Source of the DNA: Selaginella tamariscina
Lineage: Eukaryota; Streptophyta; Lycopodiopsida; Selaginellales; Selaginellaceae
DNA length: 64,000 nt
Reading direction: 5' to 3'
Assembly: GCA_003024785.1 (NCBI GenBank)
Contig: PUQB01000753.1
Span: 39,568-103,567 of the forward strand
The position numbers and the translations under genes were made by a program. Positions 1 to 13,020 of this stretch are shown in pieces (position 1 is the first letter of the stretch; each line of letters begins with the position of its first letter). Below the pieces are notes generated by a model. The model was not told where the DNA came from and did not search any database. It was given only the letters and a program-made list of their open reading frames with translations.

Positions 1-3000
1 GGAGATGACTATTGGTCATAAGTCAAGACGAGTGACAATAGCCATCAAGGAGAACACAACAAAGGTTGTAGATGAGGAGTCATCTTCCAGTGAGGAATAT
101 GATTCTAGCAGTAATAGTGAGGTGACAACCTCAGATTCTGAGAGTGAGCAAGAGGAGAAGGAATTGTATGCCCTCAAGGCGATTCCTAAGGTTGCTACGG
201 TGTGGAGCCTCACGATAGACATGAGGTCTATGATCAACAACTCACCCAGGAGCAGGAGGCTCAAGGAGGGGTAGTAGGGGTTGTTTTTGAAAAAGCAGGG
301 GAAGCAAGTAGTGGCAACAAGTTTGAGGCAAAGGAAGTGGAGCGACGAGCTCTTTTGGAGAAGATGCTTAGTTCAAGTTTGACTCCTGAGGAGAAGGAGC
401 AATACATGAGCATGCTATTGAAGTTCCCCAAGTTGTTTGCGACATCATATGAGGAGCTTCGTCAAGTAGATATTGTGCAACATGAGATCCCACTTAAACC
501 AGGTATGAAGGGAGTTGCACAAAAGGCTTATAGGATGGGTCCTTTGAAACAGAGCATAGTTTATGAGGAGCTCATGAAGCTACAGCGTTCGGATTTCATT
601 TTTAAGGTGGAAACGTCAGATTGGGTTTCTCCTGTGGTGGTAGCCCCAAAGAAAAATGGTAAGTGGCGAGTTTGTGTCAACTTCAAACGATTAAATGATG
701 GCACACATCGAGATCATCACCCCATTCCTTTCATGGATGAGATACTGGATGAAGTGACAGGGCATGAGATGTACACATTTTGTGATGGTACTCTGGGTAT
801 TTCCAAGTCAGGATTCGAGAAGAGGACCACTGAAGACTACCTTCACCACACCATGGGGAACCTTTGCGTATAGGGTGATGCCGTTTGGACTCACAAATGC
901 TCCAGCAACGTTTCAACGATTGATGAACAAGGTGTTTGAACCATATCTTGGTTCATTCATTAGGGTTTACCTCGATGACTTTTGCATCTATAGCGATAGG
1001 ATGAGCCACTTGGAGAAGGTACAACTAGCATTCCAAAGGATGGATGATGCAAAAGGATGCTTGAACCCGGAAAAATGTCAGATTGGTAGTACTAAGGGCA
1101 CCTTAGTAGGACATGTGATCTCAAAGGATGGCATTGAGCCAAGTCAAGACAAGGTGGACAAGCTACTCATGTTGCCAACTCCGACTTGTGTCAAGGAGGT
1201 ACGAAAGTTGTAGGGTTGGCAGGGTACTATCGTAGATTTGTGGAGGGATTTGCAGAGATGGCATATCCATTGAACCAGCTACTTCGTAAGGGAGTTGCAT
1301 TTCAATGGACTTCTTCATGCCAAGCATCATTTGAGAGGCTTAAGATCGCACTAAGTTCACATCCGATTTTGGTGGCACCTAAATGGGGAGTTATTTTATG
1401 TCAATCTCAGCGTTGGAGAAGTTTCAATCACTGTGATCCTGATGCAGAAGGGGAGAAGCGGATACTTGTTTCCATTTATTATGCAGGAAGGCAATTACAA
1501 GGGCCAGAGCTCAACTACCCATTGTTGGAGAAGCAAGCAGCAGCAATCATATATGCAGTGGAGAAGTTCAAGCATTACTTGTGGGGGCGCCACTTTGTTT
1601 TCCTCATCAACAATGCAACACTTAAGTACATTGCCAATAAGCCTGGGCTCACAGGGAAGTTTTCTAGGTGGATCACGACCTTGGCTGAGTATGATTTTGA
1701 GTTTCAACATGAGAAGAGCACAAGAGCAGGTTTAGCAGAAATGTTGGACCAAGGTGACATTGAGAAGTTCCATTATCTTGGAAGTTTGTGCTCTTTCACC
1801 CGACATGGAGGATTATCAAGAAGTCTACAATTTCTTGATGGATGGGAAGTTTCCAGAAGGATGTACAACAACCCAGAAGAAGACGATCATGCGACAATCT
1901 CGACCTTATATGGTAATGGGTGAGTTACTTTATAGGATAGGGCGAGATGGTGTGCTTCGACGAGCGGTGGGTCGTCAGGAGAGAAAACAGATCATGGAGC
2001 AATGCCATGAAGGAAGGATTTTTGCGGTGGACACTCTCACACGACTACACTTCCAAGAAGATAGTCAATGCAGGATATTATTGGCCGACCCTCTTCAAGG
2101 ATGTTAAGGAGTGTCGGACTTGCCAGGTTTGTCAGACTTTTGGAAGAAGAGTCTGCAAGGGACCTTTGCATCCTATTTTACCACCAACAGGTCCATTTGA
2201 GAAATGGGGGAAATAGACTTTGTTGGTCCCTTGCCAGTGGCTTCTTCACAAAAAGATACATTATTGTGGGTACTGACTATCTAACGAGGTGGGTGGAAGC
2301 AGTCTCTGTTCGAGCTTGTACCAAGGAGGTCGCAACAAATTTCATCATCCAGAACATTGTCACCAGGTTTGGGTGCCCATTAGAGATAGTAACAGATCAG
2401 GGTTCTCATTTCTGCAATGAAGTGGTGGAGCTTCTTCTTTCTCAATTGTCCATCACACGGCGACAATCAACAAGTTATTACCCTCAAGTAATGGACTGGT
2501 GGAACGAACGAATGGAGTGTTGTGCAATATATTAGCTAAGCTTGGTGGATCATAAGAAGGATTGGGACAAGTGGTTACCAGCAGCACTTTGGGCTTTCAG
2601 GACAACACACAAAGTTGCTACCAGGTACACACCATTTCAATTAGTTTATGGTATAGAAGCAATACTCCAATTGAGCTGGAGATACCAAGCTTGCGTCTAG
2701 CATTGAAGCATGGGCTTGGAGATGGTGAGGACTTGCAAGCAAGGTTGGTTCAGTTGGAGAGCATGGATGGAGCACGAAGACAAGCCTTGCAACTTGTGGA
2801 AGCAATGCAGCAGAAGTGGAAGGCCAAATTCGATAAGAAGATTCGAGAACGACCACTCAAGGTGGGTGATTTAGTGATGCGATATGATAGTCGATTGGAT
2901 AAGACCTTCTCAAAGAAGTTCTTACCAAGATGGGATGGACCTTTCATCATTGTGGAGGTTTATAAGAATGGGTCATATCTTTTGGCAAACTTGGATGGAG

Positions 3001-3808
3001 AACAGCATGGCACACGGGTTAATGGTTACAGGTTGAAGCGCTTTCATGTTCGGCAGTAGCTATGAGTTTTCAAACAACCCGCATCGCGTGGCAATGCGTG
3101 TTGTTTGGGTGGGATTTATGTCACGGGAAAATTTGGACCGTCACCTTGGTAGCCCCTGGTATGCATGTAGTGGACTAGTCTTCTACTCGTATTATACTAG
3201 TCTTCTACTCGTATTATACGTCTACATTTCACTTTACTATTCACCTTCTTTGTCTTTTCTTGCATGGTCAAACTAGTCAACATTATTATGTTAATCCATA
3301 TGATTAGTGCCTACTTTGACCATGCACATTTTCTTTGTCTTCTTCCATGCACCTTCTAGTCACCTTCCCAAGTCAAAGTCAAGTCACCCTCTTCCATAAC
3401 CCCCATCATTTATGGGTCAAGCCCACCTTTTCCATAACCCCATCATTTATGGTCAAGCCCACCTTCTTCCATAACCCCCTACCATTATTCTTATGTAACC
3501 CCCATCTTACACCCTCTCTTACATCCCTACCCTACCCTACATGCATTTTTTATATTATTTTGGGTATATAAGGACCAAGGCTCAAGGGTTTTAAGGAGAG
3601 AGGACACATATAGATATAGAGATATAGAGAAGAGTCTCTAGTTTCTTCTTTTCTTTTCTTACTTTGTAAATAGGTGTGATGACATTATTTTGTGTGTGTT
3701 CCTATGATGAAATATAAAAATTAGTTAGTGTATCTTTCGTGTCATGAGTTTCATCTCATGTTTTCCCTTTCCTTTCTATTCTTTTATTCATGTGTGTAAT
3801 AATTAGCA
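1..3808 (+). mobile_element. Ty3/Gypsy LTR element, 5' end outside window
   Basis: Fragments on the + strand read, in order, reverse transcriptase (about 460-1010, with the YLDD catalytic block near 970), RNase H (about 1250-1720) and integrase (about 2070-2540, with the TDYLTRW and TDQGSHF core), then a basic C-terminal integrase tail to 3059. This order is diagnostic of Ty3/Gypsy. The element continues to a putative 3' LTR. The 5' part lies beyond the window edge. It is an old, broken copy with several interruptions. It forms the left border of the tandem host array that begins about 70 bases later. Confidence 0.9.
3119..3808 (+). repeat. Putative 3' LTR of the left Gypsy element
   Basis: The segment starts TGTCACGGG just after a purine-rich stretch (GGGTGGGATT) and ends in CA at ATTAGCA. 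It carries a TATA-like GGGTATATAAGG at about 3563, where an LTR promoter is expected. The partner LTR is outside the window, so neither end can be confirmed. Confidence 0.5.
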
Positions 3809-3881
3809 AGGACTACTACGATGCGCTATCACTAAAGCCATCAAGTCCCGAACATACGAGTCCCCGAATGATTTTCCTTCG

Positions 3882-4210
3882 ACCGTCTACCTGGATGAAC
3901 AATGCATCGCCGAGCTTGCTAAGGATGAGGGCCAGGGCTCGATCCTCGGCATCGGGGTCCTCTCCGGACCCGGTGGAGATGCTGGAAGACCCCTTGTTGC
4001 CTGAGGCGATCTTTGGTGAGCGAACTACCCTCCAAACTCCTTCCAGCTTCAAAACCTGGGTTATCTTCTTCACCTAGGTGATGTACCCGTCGGCGCCCTC
4101 TAGAACAGCAGTGCCCTGGAGCACTACGAGACCAAGCTTTGAGATGAATGACATTGAGTGCAGCACACACTCCCAAGAACAAGAAGGCGTGAGTCGGATT
4201 TGCTCCACTA
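3882..4210 (-). mobile_element. Copia gag 5' fragment, copy A left edge
   Basis: On the minus strand the sequence encodes the N-terminal region of a Ty1/Copia gag (WVKKITQVLKLEGVWRVV, as at 36895-36840 and 61530-61470). It begins abruptly next to the Gypsy LTR, so only part of the gag is present. Old and partial. It marks the left end of the tandem array. Confidence 0.75.
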
Positions 4211-4809
4211 CCAAGATAAAAATCAGGAAGGTGGGCATATATTCAAGAGAGATAGTACAATCCGCCCTTGGGGTTCCTTATATCCTGGAGACCCCGGGAT
4301 GATCCGATGAATCATGAAAATACCCGGATCATATCAGATCGTATCTGGATATCTTAATACTTTTTGTGTTCACATCGATGATAATTGCTGAAGAACTTAA
4401 TTAGCATCTCATTGAGCACAATCAAGGAAACTTGCCAGAGCAAATCTCAACCTTTTACGTCGGGACCCTCCCTACATGTGCAATCAATCTCTTACCCCAT
4501 GACCCTCCCTACATGCGTAATCAATTTCTTCAGTGAACCAGATTTCAACTTGTTGTAGAACTTATGGGTTCAAAGGCCTTACCCATGGCCTTGCTCATAA
4601 GCTGCACTTGCACCGCATATAATAAATTGATCCCACAAGGAGTTTTATTTTTTTCCTGAACGATCATACGTGAATCGGTCAACCATTGCGCCAACAATTG
4701 CTTGCTGCCCATGGAAAGAAATGTAAAAGATTCTTATTTAATTTAAAATATTTTACCTTGATAACCCTCTGTACATGGAACGCAAACTGTCAATTTGCAA
4801 ATGAGGTTT
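4211..4809. other. Shared spacer between Copia gag and PPR gene, copy A
   Basis: No gene is seen. The same spacer recurs at about 37001-37553 and 61641-62185. It holds a duplicated phrase, CCCTCCCTACATG, about 60 bases apart, and the sequence upstream of the minus-strand gag. It could be the leader or LTR of the Copia element, but I find no paired copy on the other side that would prove this. Confidence 0.5.
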
Positions 4810-6015
4810 TTATAAATTCAAATGCGTTTTTCGGTAAGTAAGCTTCCCATACATGAGCAGGAGCTTGATCACCAGAGTTTCATCGTCGCTCTCGGCAATC
4901 GCGGAGTGGATCTTTCTTCCAAGTTCAAGATCTCCGAGCTCGCAGCAACATGTGAGAATTGTGGCAAAGGTTGCTCTGCTCGGCTTCAGATCCATCCTGC
5001 TGAAGCTTCATCAAGGCTCCCCTGCTGAACAAAAAGCCCCAATTATCCAGTTTCAGGTGATCACATCCCGGTGCTGCTCCAGAGCTTCAAAACCCTGCTC
5101 GCGGAGTGCAAGCTTGAGCATCTGCTTACATGTTGATAATCGAGTTCACAAGTCTGGACTCCAGATTTCTTCCCCCGATATCCCTCGCCATCTTCCAAAC
5201 AAGAACAAGAAGAAAGAGAGTTGATGAAGGTGATATCATTCGGGTCAGAGTCCATCGGTCTGTAGAACTCGAGAGCTTCTTCGTTCTCACCATTCTCCAC
5301 ACAAGCTCCGATGGAGTTCCAGGAGCAAGTGTTTTGCCTGCTCATCCTCTGAAAGACTTGCCTTGCTTCACTCAAGCTCCTGCACCTGCTGAACATCTTG
5401 ATGAATGAGTTCCCTCGGGTTGACGCCGAGATTGAGCATGGAATTTCCCTCAACGAGGCTTCTGCAGGCATCTGACATATTGAGGAGTGTAACTGCATCA
5501 GGTTTGATCCCCTCCAGACTCATTCTCCAGTAGAAGAGAAAAACTCGTCGATCATTCCTGGCTTGAGCATGAGCTAAGATGATTAAAGTCCAGCAGATCA
5601 AATTCTCAGAGATCTTTCAAAAACAGCTTCAGCTTCACTCACTTGGTAACATGTTCACTAGAGCTCCTTGGAGAGAAGTACATCAGCATGAAGAGCTCTG
5701 CCCTCTTCAAGAAACTCACAAGCTCCGAGAATCGAAGTGAAAGTGAAGATGTTTGGTTGAACTCAGAGCCTAAGCATCCCCGAGCTTCCCGTCATGTCGA
5801 TCGCAGCACCCGAGAACAACGTTGCAAGAATCGAATCCACTACCGGAGATCCTCTTGTGGGCTTCTCTCCCAGGGTTGAGTGATCCTGAGTGAATGCAGG
5901 CCGAGACCAGGCTAACGAACGTCGTTGTGTTTGGTTTATGGCTTCCAGGTCCATTTTCCTAAAGAGAATAAAGGCCTCCCTGTTAATCCCCTCTCCTGGC
6001 ATATGCAGAGATCAT

Positions 6016-7783
6016 TGTCAGAGTTTTAACCCAAAGGGCCAACACGTGGTGCCATGTGGCCATTCGATGTTATCACCCTATGTGAGCAACACTAAGTTTT
6101 TCAGAACAACCCCAACGACCCCTAAGGTTAGACTCTAATGCCCAAGTGGATAGGAGACTTAGGGTTTAGCCTAAGTCTCCCTAGAATGTCTACACCCAGA
6201 ACCCTTGAGGGATAACCCTAGTTGACTTAGGGTTTAGCCTAAGTCTCCCTAGTGTCTACCCCCAAAACCCTTGAGGGATAACCCTAGTTGACTTAGGGTC
6301 TTGCCCTAGAAGACCTAGACAGGTTCATGCCCTAACCCCCATCAAGGAGACGTGTGTTCCACACTACCCCTGTGACAGAGCTAAGGCATCGTCACTTACC
6401 CCTTGAGGAATCACCCTCATCCGAGAGTACAACCCCTTTAGGGCAACAAGGGGTACCCTAAACCACGACTAACCCTAAGGGTTTGAGTGGCCAAGTCATA
6501 CCCTAGACCTAGGGTAGTACTTAGTGAGGACACGAGTGTGCGTCGTAGGCGGACACGAGTGTTCTGCTAAGCAAATTCCCTAAGGCTAGATTTGGGATAA
6601 CCCTAAGCACATGACCTTGCGAGTGCCTCACGGAAGGCTCCTGCTAACACGCTTAGGTTGTTCAACCTTGGATTCCAAGGGACACACTCTCCTAACCAAG
6701 TGTTGCCAAAGCACACCTAGTTATGAGACCTAACCTCCCTTGAGCGGATGCCCAAGGCTTAGCACCTTAGTGCAAGCACAAGCATGTTTGTTTGCTAAAG
6801 TATCCAACCCCTTGGCGACAAGCCCATGACATAACCCCAAAGGGCGTGCCTCAGGCATTGTACCATGTGACGTTTAGCCCAGTGTCACATCTCCATGTGA
6901 CACTGCCTTCCCCAATGTGGGCTATCATGCCATAGCCCTTAGATTCAAGAGTTGCACCAAGTGCCACAAACGTGGCTCCTAAATGCCAACTCTAGAACCC
7001 CTCAATTATCCCTCAAGACTTAGTAAGAAAACCCTGTCAATCAAGAACCCACGCCCATAGTTGGACAAGGACACGAACGTGCCTTGGTTAGCTGTGAGTG
7101 TTGCTCCTAACTTGACATGGAGGAGGAGGCTAGAGACAAGCCTCAACCTCTGCTTCTTAGAACGTGCATTCCGACAAGACCTCTCAAACATGGATTCGCC
7201 AACGTTAAAGTAAGTTACCCGAAAGTGGGACATACCCCTAGCATCTGGAAGTTAGGGCGGCACACAGAGGGTGTGCCTTGACGACACAAGCTAGAGCTTG
7301 CACCGAGAGAAGAGTAACGAGCTCAGTCATGAACCCAGGAACCCTCACTCCTATATACTACTTTATTTATGTGATAGATGCCCCCCCTCCCCCCCCCCCC
7401 ACTGTTTCCTGTTTACATAAGTGGGCTATCACTGAAATCTCATTCCCAGGGAATGTACTTGGTGAGTTATCCATCGACCCCTAAACCCTAAACCTGTCAA
7501 ACCTGGGGTATTTCTAAGCATATTCGACATGCCAAACTCACCGGAACTAGCCATTAATCCAACCGGGACACAAAAAATGAGGGTAAGAATTTCTAGAAGG
7601 TAAGTGCTACCTTCGCTTAGAGTTTTTCACGATATATAAGGATAGCCGGCCGGACTACCCCTAAACACCTAAGTTGCACTAAGCAGGGCTGTTCTCACTA
7701 CATCTAGGGCTTGCCAACATAGTATAGTAGGTAACAACAATCAACGTCCAAAGTAAAGAGGAGTCATAATAAAAACTATGACA
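6016..7783. mobile_element. Solo-LTR-like insertion, 1.77 kb
   Basis: Comparison with copies B and C shows a clean insertion. It starts TGTCA and ends TGACA, and is flanked by the 5 bp duplication ATCAT (6011-6015 and 7784-7788). These are hallmarks of an LTR from a retrotransposon. No coding region is recognised, so a solo LTR or a small non-autonomous LTR element is likely. It contains a tandem duplication of about 68 bp (about 6158-6295, phrase GACTTAGGGTTTAGCCTAAG) and a poly-C tract at 7381-7400. A related fragment in opposite orientation lies at 18410-18656 and again in copy B. Confidence 0.75.
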
Positions 7784-7908
7784 ATCATAATGGTTCAGGA
7801 GAAAACATTCTTCAACATGATGCCATCGAACAGAGCTCTAGCCACCTTGCAGCACCCAAAACTTCCCATACATCTGAACAATGAAGTTGCTAGAAAAGTC
7901 CAGTGAAT

Positions 7909-8181
7909 TCATCTCCCCTTTTCCGAACTCCTGCAGTCGCTCAGCTGCTGAAGAGCAGGAATAGACCAAGCCCCGATCGCGAGGGCAACAACGATCACCA
8001 TCGGGACCAGAATTGGAGAAGCAGGGAGGCGACAGGAGAGTGATGCTGTAGCTCCAGCAGCAACAGTGCCGGCGACGAGAATAGTGACGATTCCAGCGAG
8101 CAACCCTCCGGCTCAAAGAACCCGGAGGGAGTCCGAGGACTTCTGCTTGAGTCGCTGGATGGCATTGGTCCTGGAAGCCAT
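7909..8181 (-). pseudogene. Oleosin-like hydrophobic hairpin, copy A
   Basis: From ATG at 8181-8179 the minus strand begins MASRTNAIQRLKQKS and runs into a long hydrophobic stretch (AGIVTILVAGTVAAGAT), then SPILVPMVIVVALAIGA. Oleosins are lipid-droplet proteins with a hydrophobic hairpin turned by a proline knot (P-x5-S-P-x3-P). The SPxLVP phrase matches the right half of that knot. The hairpin is not in one continuous frame, and the sequence passes directly into PPR-like sequence rather than an oleosin C-terminus. I call it a truncated oleosin relic. The assignment rests on motif recognition alone. Confidence 0.55.
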
Positions 8182-8239
8182 GGGAGCTTGAGAGCTTGGG
8201 AGATCGATGAAGAAGATTCGAATCTAGGCTAGAAGAATG

Positions 8240-9960
8240 GAAGACCTAGAATAAGCTGCTGAAGAAAGAACGAACGTGAATTACGAGGTTATAACGGGTG
8301 GAGAGGATGTAAACATTTAAATTATAAAACCAATATGTGACAATTTATAAAATAAAATTATTAGTTTAAAAAATACATATAAAATCTATAAAAATATAAC
8401 AATTGAGCAGAATCTGTAAATACATAAAGAAAAGGTGAAAAATAAAAGAAAGTTTTTAAAAGAGGAGATTAACGGAGCCCACCCGCTCTAACCCTTCCTG
8501 TAGGTTGTCTAGTTCAAATTCACGTTGGAACTTATTCCCTCCCTTTGCTTTTGAGGTCATTTTAAGATGAATCAGCTCCGATAGATTAATATTCACCTGA
8601 AAATTAAAACAAATACAAAAACATCAAGAGAAAATTCAAAAAGAAACTAAAGCTGACAACACGAACCTTCGACTTTGATCATTAGCAATCCCACGAATGA
8701 CAATACTAGTAATAATGCAGGAAGCAAGCAAGTCCATTGTGAACCCCATGAAGATTTGAATCACCCAGAAAACCTTGAAGAACTTCCCTCATCACAAGAG
8801 CATCCAAGATAAGAATCCCTCGAGAAAAAAATGGAGCTGTAGTCCTGTGATCCAGGCAGCTATACAAAATTAGGAGTCATGAGCCAGAGAACTTGGAAGA
8901 GGAAACTGAGCACGAAACTTTTCAGGCTTGTGAAGCATGATCATCGTTGAGGGAGTCGGCCTTGGAGCAGCGAGGCAACTGCAAGCATCATTGAAAATGC
9001 CGCTTGGGGCATCTGTACCTCGTTCATTTCCCTACAACAGAAGTGAGCCACCAAAAGGAGCATGGGAGTTGTACCGGGCTATACAGTTGCGAGTTGCAGG
9101 CATGAGAAGATTAAATTCAGCTGCTCATTCCTGCCCTAAAACACTCTGTTTTTGTTTTTCCGTTCTCAAAAATAAATAAATAAATAAGTAAAGATCAAAT
9201 AAAATAGGAGACCTTCACAACCTCAGTGGGGTAGTGCTTGATCCTGGGAAACAAATGCAACTTCATCAAACAAACATACTTGCAGTTTCCTACACCTCCG
9301 GATTATCGAACTGGATGGTGCTCTCTGTGAAACAGTTTTCAGCTGCGTAGTATAAGTGAAAACTTAAGGCCCACTTTCCACTAGCGGGTGGTTAATTACC
9401 TCAACTAATTAAAATAAAAAAAATTATTTATTCTACCATGGGTTTAGTTTTCCACTTGTTGGTTATTTGTAATTTATAATTTACATGGCACTTGCCTACA
9501 TGGTTTTTTCGTGGTAACCAAATAACCGGGCAATTTTGCCCAGTTGTATGGCTACCGAGCATAATTGAATGACATGTGTATCAAAATTAATGAAATTAGG
9601 TTTTGCTTTTTTTTAGCTTTCAAAAAAATAAATGAAAAACAGATAAATTAAAACTTTAAAATAAAGAGTGAACATGAGATTCAGTAAAATATCACTCATT
9701 TACATGTAAAGAATATTATATATATATATATATATAGACACATTAGTTGATATACTTATTTGTAGAAAGAACATAAATTATTACAGATAATATGCAGATC
9801 TTCTTCGTACAGATGGATCGGCTGTTTATGAATGTGGGTTAATGAAGGCTGCTAATGTTAATAGTGCTGTAAACACTTCAAACTCATATCAGAGGTACGT
9901 TGAAATATTTATGTATATTCATGCATATCACACTTGCAAATCATTCAATATTCAACACTT
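8240..9960. other. AT-rich spacer with an unrecognised conserved stretch, copy A
   Basis: The matching spacer in copy B is 39815-41540. Most is AT-rich with no supported gene. About 8640-9330 is more GC-balanced and nearly identical between copies; in B one frame stays open there (40445-40702, minus), while in A it does not. A short (AT)n run lies at about 9716-9736. Confidence 0.5.
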
Positions 9961-9964
9961 GTGT

Positions 9965-10212
9965 GTGCGTGTGTGAGAAATGACACAAATACACACACAT
10001 CATTCACTATTACAACACGTGTGTGTGTGTGTGTGTTTGTTTGAGAGAGAAACTAGTATGTTAGTGTTTTTACATATGAGTGTCTCTCTCACAAACACAA
10101 ACACAAACACACAGAGATCTGTTGTAATAGTGAGTATATTTGTGAGCGAGAGAGCTAACTAGTATGTTAATATTTTTACAAATCAATGACACAAATATAC
10201 TCACTATTACAA

Positions 10213-10281
<69 letters not shown>

Positions 10282-10328
10282 GTTATGTTTTTACATATCG
10301 ATGACACAAATATACTCACTATTACAAC

Positions 10329-10373
<45 letters not shown>

Positions 10374-10451
10374 CTAGTATGTTAATGTTTTTACATATCA
10401 TTGCCACAAATATATTCACTATTACAACACGTGTTTGAGAGAGAGAATGTG

Positions 10452-10522
<71 letters not shown>

Positions 10523-10650
10523 AGTACGTTAATGTTTTTACATATCAATGACACAAATATACTCACTATTACAGCACGTGTGTGTGTGTGCGTGCTTGTG
10601 CGTGTGAGAGAGAGAGAGAGCTAGTATGTTAATGTTTTTACATCAAACTC
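9965..10650. repeat. Compound minisatellite with TG and AG runs, copy A
   Basis: A unit of about 90-130 bp recurs roughly six times: CACAAATATACTCACTATTA, then CACGTG, then (TG)n(AG)n, then CTAGTATGTTAATG. One unit near 10113-10143 is inverted. The region ends just before the X8 exon, so it probably lies in the intron upstream of it. Copy B has the same block at 41545-42200 with different run lengths. Confidence 0.8.
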
Positions 10651-10696
10651 ACACACACACAAACGTCACACATGTATAAATACACATGAGTTACAG

Positions 10697-11024
10697 GTCT
10701 GCAGCAGTGCACACATGGTGCGTTTCAAAGCTTGACGTGGAAGCAAGTCAGCTGCTCAAAGGCTTGAATTATGCATGTGGAGAGGGCGCTGCAGATTGTC
10801 GAGCTATTCAACAAGGAGGTCCATGTTTCTATCCCAATAGTGTCAACTCCCACGCTTCGTATGCCTTCAATATGTACTATCAAAAGTACGGTCGTGATGT
10901 ACGGAGCTGCGACTTCAGAGGATCCGCTACTGTCACTACAGTTGACCCAAGTAAGTGTGTGTGTGTGTGTGTTACAGTTTTTTATTGATGCATTACAGGT
11001 TATGGATCATGCTATTACTACTGA
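10697..11024 (+). CDS. X8/CBM43 domain protein, 3' exons, copy A
   Basis: The exon at about 10697-10950 encodes an X8 (CBM43) domain: TWCVSKLDVEASQLLKGLNY, CGEGAADC, GGPCFYP and HASYAFNMYYQ, with the conserved cysteines. X8 domains bind beta-1,3-glucan (callose), often at cell walls or plasmodesmata. A GTAAGT donor follows at 10951. A short last exon (10999-11024, after CATTACAG) supplies YGSCYYY and a stop, the usual X8 end. The join D-P-S-Y keeps frame. Upstream exons are not identified; a possible exon near 9800-9890 is separated by microsatellites. Whether it was part of a GH17-type enzyme or a small GPI-anchored protein cannot be told. Confidence 0.75.
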
Positions 11025-11204
11025 AATATCAGTGTAATTTTTAATATCCTTTATTATGACATTTTATTTATATTATTTTTTAAAGAGGAGAGAGATTCTT
11101 TGAGTTGACGTGTATACTTTAAAGAACTGGAGAAAACAACTTAAAGGAGATTCTTGTTTTTTAACTAACTTTTTCAGCCACAGATTCTTCTATATACATT
11201 CTTC

Positions 11205-11239
<35 letters not shown>

Positions 11240-11584
11240 TACACGTGATCATCACTTAATTAATTATTTTTTTTCTTTAAATATTAATTAATTAATGGTT
11301 TCATGTATTACACGTGTTTTCTCGATAAGTGAGTGGTCAACGTGACCGTTGCCTGTTGCAGCCATCAACGGCAGTCTGATTAAACGTATAATACGTTATA
11401 ACACACGTATATACGTACGTATGTGACTAATTATTTAATAGGAAGGGATACTTGATGAGAATCGAGTTTTTTTTTGGCAGCGTTTTCGAAGTGTCCAAAA
11501 CGTAAAACCTCCGGGAACTCAAAAGTTAACCAGTTAGAACCAAAAATGTTCCCCTCTAAAAAAAACTCTCCGTCCCGAGCACGC

Positions 11585-12207
11585 TCACGGCTGGCCCGTG
11601 AACACCTCCAGAGTGGTCTTCAGAGAGATGATTTCGCCATGCTGGTTCTGCACCATAGCCTCCAGCTGCATGTTTCTGGCCAGCTCAGCTTCCCGCTTGA
11701 GCTGCTTCTCCGACAGGCTGCACTTCTTGATCTCTTTTGTAACAGTGTCACTAGTGGCCTTGCACTTGGCCAGTAAACCCTTGCCTCGGTTCGTGGACAG
11801 TATCACCGTCGGAAGGGCTCCGTAACAATGTGTCGCCCATTCCCCCAGCGTCAGCTTATCCAGCCCATCTGCTTGCATGGCATCAGTACTTCCTCAAAAA
11901 GAAGGAAAAAAATAAAATAAAACTAAATGTGGGTACCAATTGGATACTGAACAAATTCTCGGGGGTCAATGCCAGTCATCGCCGTCTGGATGCCCCTCTG
12001 GACGCTCTCGTTGAATGCATTCATCTGCCGCCATGGATGAGCTCAAATTGATGTTGTATGACAAGTCCGCCTCCACGAACTCCACGCAGATCTGCACCTC
12101 CTGCATCACCAGAACAATATCCCGCTAGGGTGGAGAATCTTCGAGCTTACCGATTCACCGCTCGATGAGGACGCCTTGCCCTTCCCTTTGCGCTTGTTGC
12201 CGCTCAT
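11585..12207 (-). pseudogene. Shortened coiled-coil gene copy, A first unit
   Basis: This is a duplicate of the gene at 13689-14908. The ATG exon (12207 leftwards, MSGNKRKGKGKASSSSGES) and the last segment (ISLKTTLEVFTGQP) are kept, but the central charged coiled-coil block is missing. It lies between the two X8 sequences of copy A, showing that X8 plus this gene were duplicated together. Function unknown; likely non-functional. Confidence 0.65.
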
Positions 12208-12406
12208 CGCCCCTGCTGCAAAAACCCTAATACGAATAGAATATTCTCTTCCTATTCAACCATTTGTTTTCAGAAAAGACATGTTGCCCATAAGTGCCTG
12301 TCCAGGCTTTCCCATGCGTGTGTGTGTTCCTTACCTCACCTTTTGCATAACTCATATTCTGTTGAAATTAACATAAATATAACATTAACTCTCAGTTTTA
12401 TAAACA

Positions 12407-12439
<33 letters not shown>

Positions 12440-12678
12440 CTCACACCAGATGTCTGTAATACCATGCATTTCATTTTTTCTCCCGTGTACTAGGTAGATA
12501 GACAGGATATGTTCTGAAAAGGTACGTGCTTTAAAACATGTTTTTATGAATCTTAATATGAATAATATATGTCTACCATTAGCATTGTAATTAAGTTTGC
12601 TGTTTTACAACACAAAAGATCTTAAATATAACTTCAAATACTTATATCCACACACACACACACACACACATATAAGAC

Positions 12679-12978
12679 GTGTGTGTTGATACGTTTGCAG
12701 GGCATAGACAGAAGAGCATGAAAACAGGAACACAGGTGTGGTGTGTGGCAAAGCCTCATGCAGACCAGACTGTTACAAAACGGACTCAACTTTGCGTGCG
12801 GCGAAGGGGGTGCCGACTGTCGGCCGATACAACAAAATGGTGCCTGTTACTCTCCCGACACGCTCATCGCACACGCATCGTATGCCTTCAACAGCTACTA
12901 TCAGAAGAAAGGCCGTAACTATTGGAACTGTTACTTCCAGAATGCAGCTCTCCTCGTGGTTACCGATCCCAATAACAC

Positions 12979-13020
<42 letters not shown>

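Larger units (their letters stand above)
4810..8181 (-). pseudogene. Decayed PPR gene, copy A, split by a solo-LTR-like insertion
   Basis: Read leftwards from 8181, short frames give pentatricopeptide-repeat signatures: NVFSWTIMI-type repeats near 38800 in copy B, then CWTLIILAHAQA, CSWNSIGACVENG and SRATFATILTCCCELGD here. PPR proteins bind organelle RNA for editing, splicing or stability. The frame changes many times, so no functional protein is expected. A 1768 bp insertion (6016-7783) separates the distal part (4810-6015) from the proximal part (7784-8181). The two other copies lack this insertion. The upstream end is an oleosin-like sequence annotated separately. Confidence 0.8.

Noticed and set aside
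8937-9179. 80-codon + strand open frame
   Set aside because: Not preserved in copy B and lacks recognisable features; the opposite strand is open in B instead.
10220-10566. Small proteins rich in CVCVCV, RERERE or LSLSLS
   Set aside because: These are translations of TG and AG microsatellites.
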